This document shows, in pieces, positions 62,392 to 64,000 of a stretch of 64,000 nt of DNA. The DNA comes from Limnobacter sp. SAORIC-580 (GTDB lineage: Bacteria > Pseudomonadota > Gammaproteobacteria > Burkholderiales > Burkholderiaceae_B). A program made the translations under genes and the position numbers. A model generated the notes under the pieces. That model was given only the letters and a program-made list of their open reading frames with translations, ran no database searches and was not told the origin of the DNA. Positions within the stretch are counted from its first letter, which is position 1. Each line of letters begins with the position of its first letter. Location of the stretch: contig NZ_CP053084.1 in NCBI RefSeq assembly GCF_013004065.1, forward strand, positions 992,001 through 1,056,000, written 5' to 3'.

Positions 62392-62953
62392 CTGGGTGAC
62401 TGAGAGCCGAACTTGAATAGTCGGCGTCGCGGTTTGCGGCCAACTCGGCGTGGGTGATTTCTGATCTGAACTTGAAGGGTCACCGCTGCCCGAAAACTTG
62501 GCACTTCGGCTTGTCGTCTTGAGCCTGCACTAAGCCAAGCCCTCCAAAAGTAACGGTCGGGTCTTGGCTTTCGCGCCAGGGCGCGATCGTTAGTCTCGGC
62601 GCGCCAAGCCGGCAAGTTTTCTGACTGGTCATCGTGCGACCCATTGCAAGTTCAGCTCTCCGCACTCCCGTGCAGCGCTTCGCCATCACCACGCAACTCG
62701 CAGCTGTGTTTGGTGCCCAATCGGCGGCGGTGTTTCGATCGCCTCGCCTTCAAGAAAACCTGCCCTTGCGTGCCGAGCAGGGCCGGTGTTGCCCAGCATG
62801 GGCAACAGAGAACGGACCCGACCCGCCTTTTTGGAGGGCCGTTCTCAGGCATCGCAAGGCTCAGCAAGGGAGAAACAGGTTTTCTGGCGAGAGAGCGAAA
62901 TCCAAGCCGAGTGGGCTACCAAGAAAGCGGCGAGAGATCGGAACCCAAGCCGA
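62392..62953 (+). repeat. structured intergenic mosaic repeat, copy 3
   Basis: Occupies the whole gap between the convergent greB and spoT genes, from stop codon to stop codon. Left module 62470-62658 is nearly identical to 34951-35139 of copy 1. The core (62688-62885) keeps the AGAAAACCTG (62753-62762) and CAGGTTTTCT (62876-62885) helix and both hairpins. The tail has two units 43 bases apart (62887 and 62930), the second running into the spoT stop codon at 62954-62956. Confidence 0.85.
62753..62885 (+). ncRNA. predicted structured RNA core, copy 3
   Basis: Same fold as copies 1 and 2. Hairpin 1 is TGTTGCCC/GGGCAACA (62787-62807), fully Watson-Crick with a T-A pair where copy 2 has C-G. Hairpin 2 is GAGAACGG/CCGTTCTC (62808-62846). 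Confidence 0.5.
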
Positions 62954-64000
62954 TTAGTGTGTCGCCGTGTCTGCCACGGGCAAACGCACTTTCGCAAAAG
63001 CCCGGCCCTTCACACGGGTTACACGCTCCACGTATTCAAGCCTGCGCAGCGCCATCAAAATGCGCGCCAAGTGCACTCGGTCAGTGACCTGAATTGTGAA
63101 ATGCAACAGTTTGCGGTAAGCCGTTTCATCACTCATCGTCAGGTTGGTAATGTTGGCTCCGGCATCTGACAAAGTGGCCGCAATCGTGGCCAGTGCGCCT
63201 TTCTCGTTCACCGCCTGCAAATCTACATTCACATCGAAGGGGCGGGTAATTTCAGGCGACCACTGAACATCGGTCCAGCGCTCAGGTTCCTTGCGAATCT
63301 GCTTGCGGGCTGTTTCGCATTCGTCGGTGTGAATGATCAAGCCTGAGCCCTTGCGCACGTAGCCAATAATATTGTCGCCAGGAATTGGCAAGCAGCAGGG
63401 CGCGCGTTGAACCGACATGCCTTCACCACCGTGAATCATGATAGGCGCACGGGCTTCACCCACGTTGCCTGAAGGTGCATCCACCCTCGCATCAGCACGG
63501 CCCATGGCGATCAGTACACGGCGCGCCACAACTGGCGCCACACGGCGGCCTGCGCCAATGTCGGCCAGCAATTCGTCTCGGGTGCTCACTTGCGAGTCTT
63601 TTTGTAAACGGTCCCACACCTCGTTGGTGAGGTGCTCAAGCTTGATCTGGTCGGCTTCAAGCGCCTGTTCCAGCAATCTGCTGCCCAAGCGCACGGTTTC
63701 CTCAAGATTCATGGACTTCAAATAGTGCCGAATCTCGGAGCGTGCCTTTCCTGAGCGCACAAAACCAAGCCAAACCGGATTGGGGCGGCTGTGGGGTGCA
63801 GTAATAATTTCAACCACATCGCCACTTTTCAAAATGGTGCGCAGGGGTTCAATCACCTGATTCACACGTGCAGCCACACAGTGATTGCCCACATCGGTGT
63901 GCACTGCATAAGCAAAGTCGACTACGGTTGCGCCACGGGGCAGGCTCATGATCTTGCCGTTCGGGGTGAACACGTACACGGCATCCGGGAACAGGTCCAC
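62954..64000 (-). CDS. spoT: (p)ppGpp synthetase/hydrolase SpoT/RelA family, 3' part
   Basis: The last 348 residues of a long RelA/SpoT protein; the gene runs off the right edge of the window, so the catalytic domains are not seen. Visible are the TGS domain at the start (VYVFTPNGKIMSLPRGATVVDFAYAVHTDVG region, key part FTPNGKIMSLPRGATVVDFA), the helical and conserved-Cys regions (QRAPCCLPIPGDNIIG) and the C-terminal ACT domain (LATIAATLSDAGANITNL). Neighbouring greB favours the bifunctional SpoT over RelA, but this cannot be settled from the part present. Confidence 0.9.
   Translation of the reverse strand: MDLFPDAVYVFTPNGKIMSLPRGATVVDFAYAVHTDVGNHCVAARVNQVIEPLRTILKSGDVVEIITAPHSRPNPVWLGFVRSGKARSEIRHYLKSMNLEETVRLGSRLLEQALEADQIKLEHLTNEVWDRLQKDSQVSTRDELLADIGAGRRVAPVVARRVLIAMGRADARVDAPSGNVGEARAPIMIHGGEGMSVQRAPCCLPIPGDNIIGYVRKGSGLIIHTDECETARKQIRKEPERWTDVQWSPEITRPFDVNVDLQAVNEKGALATIAATLSDAGANITNLTMSDETAYRKLLHFTIQVTDRVHLARILMALRRLEYVERVTRVKGRAFAKVRLPVADTATH

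Overview
This 64 kb window is almost entirely a flagellum and chemotaxis locus of a Gram-negative bacterium. It probably comes from the Betaproteobacteria, order Burkholderiales. The evidence is an flhDC master operon, FliA/FlgM control, a CheV-CheY-CheZ-CheA set, cheR-cheD-cheB, P- and L-ring genes (flgI, flgH), and greB next to a spoT-type gene. The flagellin, mot and flh genes have a Burkholderiales flavour; Limnobacter-like is my best guess at genus, but that is inference.

Layout. 1-491: a single-domain response regulator. 492-11756 (minus): the fliF-G-H-I-J-K-L-M-N-O-P-Q-R basal-body and export operon. 11981-13925 (plus): fliE and a HerA-like ATPase (yjgR). 13939-19144 (minus): flaG-fliD-fliS-fliT, a second FliK-like gene, a free-standing FlhB C-terminal domain and a YcgR-type PilZ protein. 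19320-23652 (minus): four flagellin genes in an A-B-A-B order. 24065-33235 (plus): a small unannotated ORF, flhDC, motAB, cheV-Y-Z-A and a chemoreceptor, followed by a lone Hpt gene on the minus strand. 33745-42943 (plus): flhB, a long structured repeat, flhA-flhF-flhG-fliA and a histidine kinase/Rcp1-like regulator pair. 42918-44559 (minus): flgN, flgM, flgA. 44751-54300 (plus): flgB to flgL. 54928-57088 (minus): a REC-PAS-kinase and a LuxR-type regulator. 57269-60011 (plus): cheR-cheD-cheB. 60013-61731 (minus): a REC-GGDEF(degenerate)-EAL protein. 61834-64000: greB (plus) and the 3' part of a spoT/relA-family gene (minus).

How it works together. FlhDC should switch on the basal-body and hook genes. 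FlgM should hold FliA until the hook is finished. I find FliA (sigma-28) type promoters, about TAAAGTTT-N11-GCCGATAA, before fliF, flaG, all four flagellins, motA, the chemoreceptor, flhA, flgM and flgK. c-di-GMP input is suggested by YcgR and the EAL protein. Several receiver and Hpt proteins suggest an extra phosphorelay into motility.

Most novel item. Three intergenic gaps (34876-35530, 54301-54922, 62392-62953) hold copies of a mosaic repeat of about 560-655 bp in the same orientation. Its core folds on paper into a 10-bp closing helix around hairpins. Two of those hairpins show compensatory base changes between copies, which points to a structured RNA rather than a protein. I recognise no named family for it. 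Other points of note: two flagellin genes kept identical in protein (probable gene conversion), a small ORF coupled to flhD, a FlhG that has lost its P-loop but kept the DQAxxLR helix, a muramidase-less FlgJ, and a chemoreceptor whose likely sensor domain is C-terminal. I saw no tRNA, rRNA, CRISPR array or insertion sequence.
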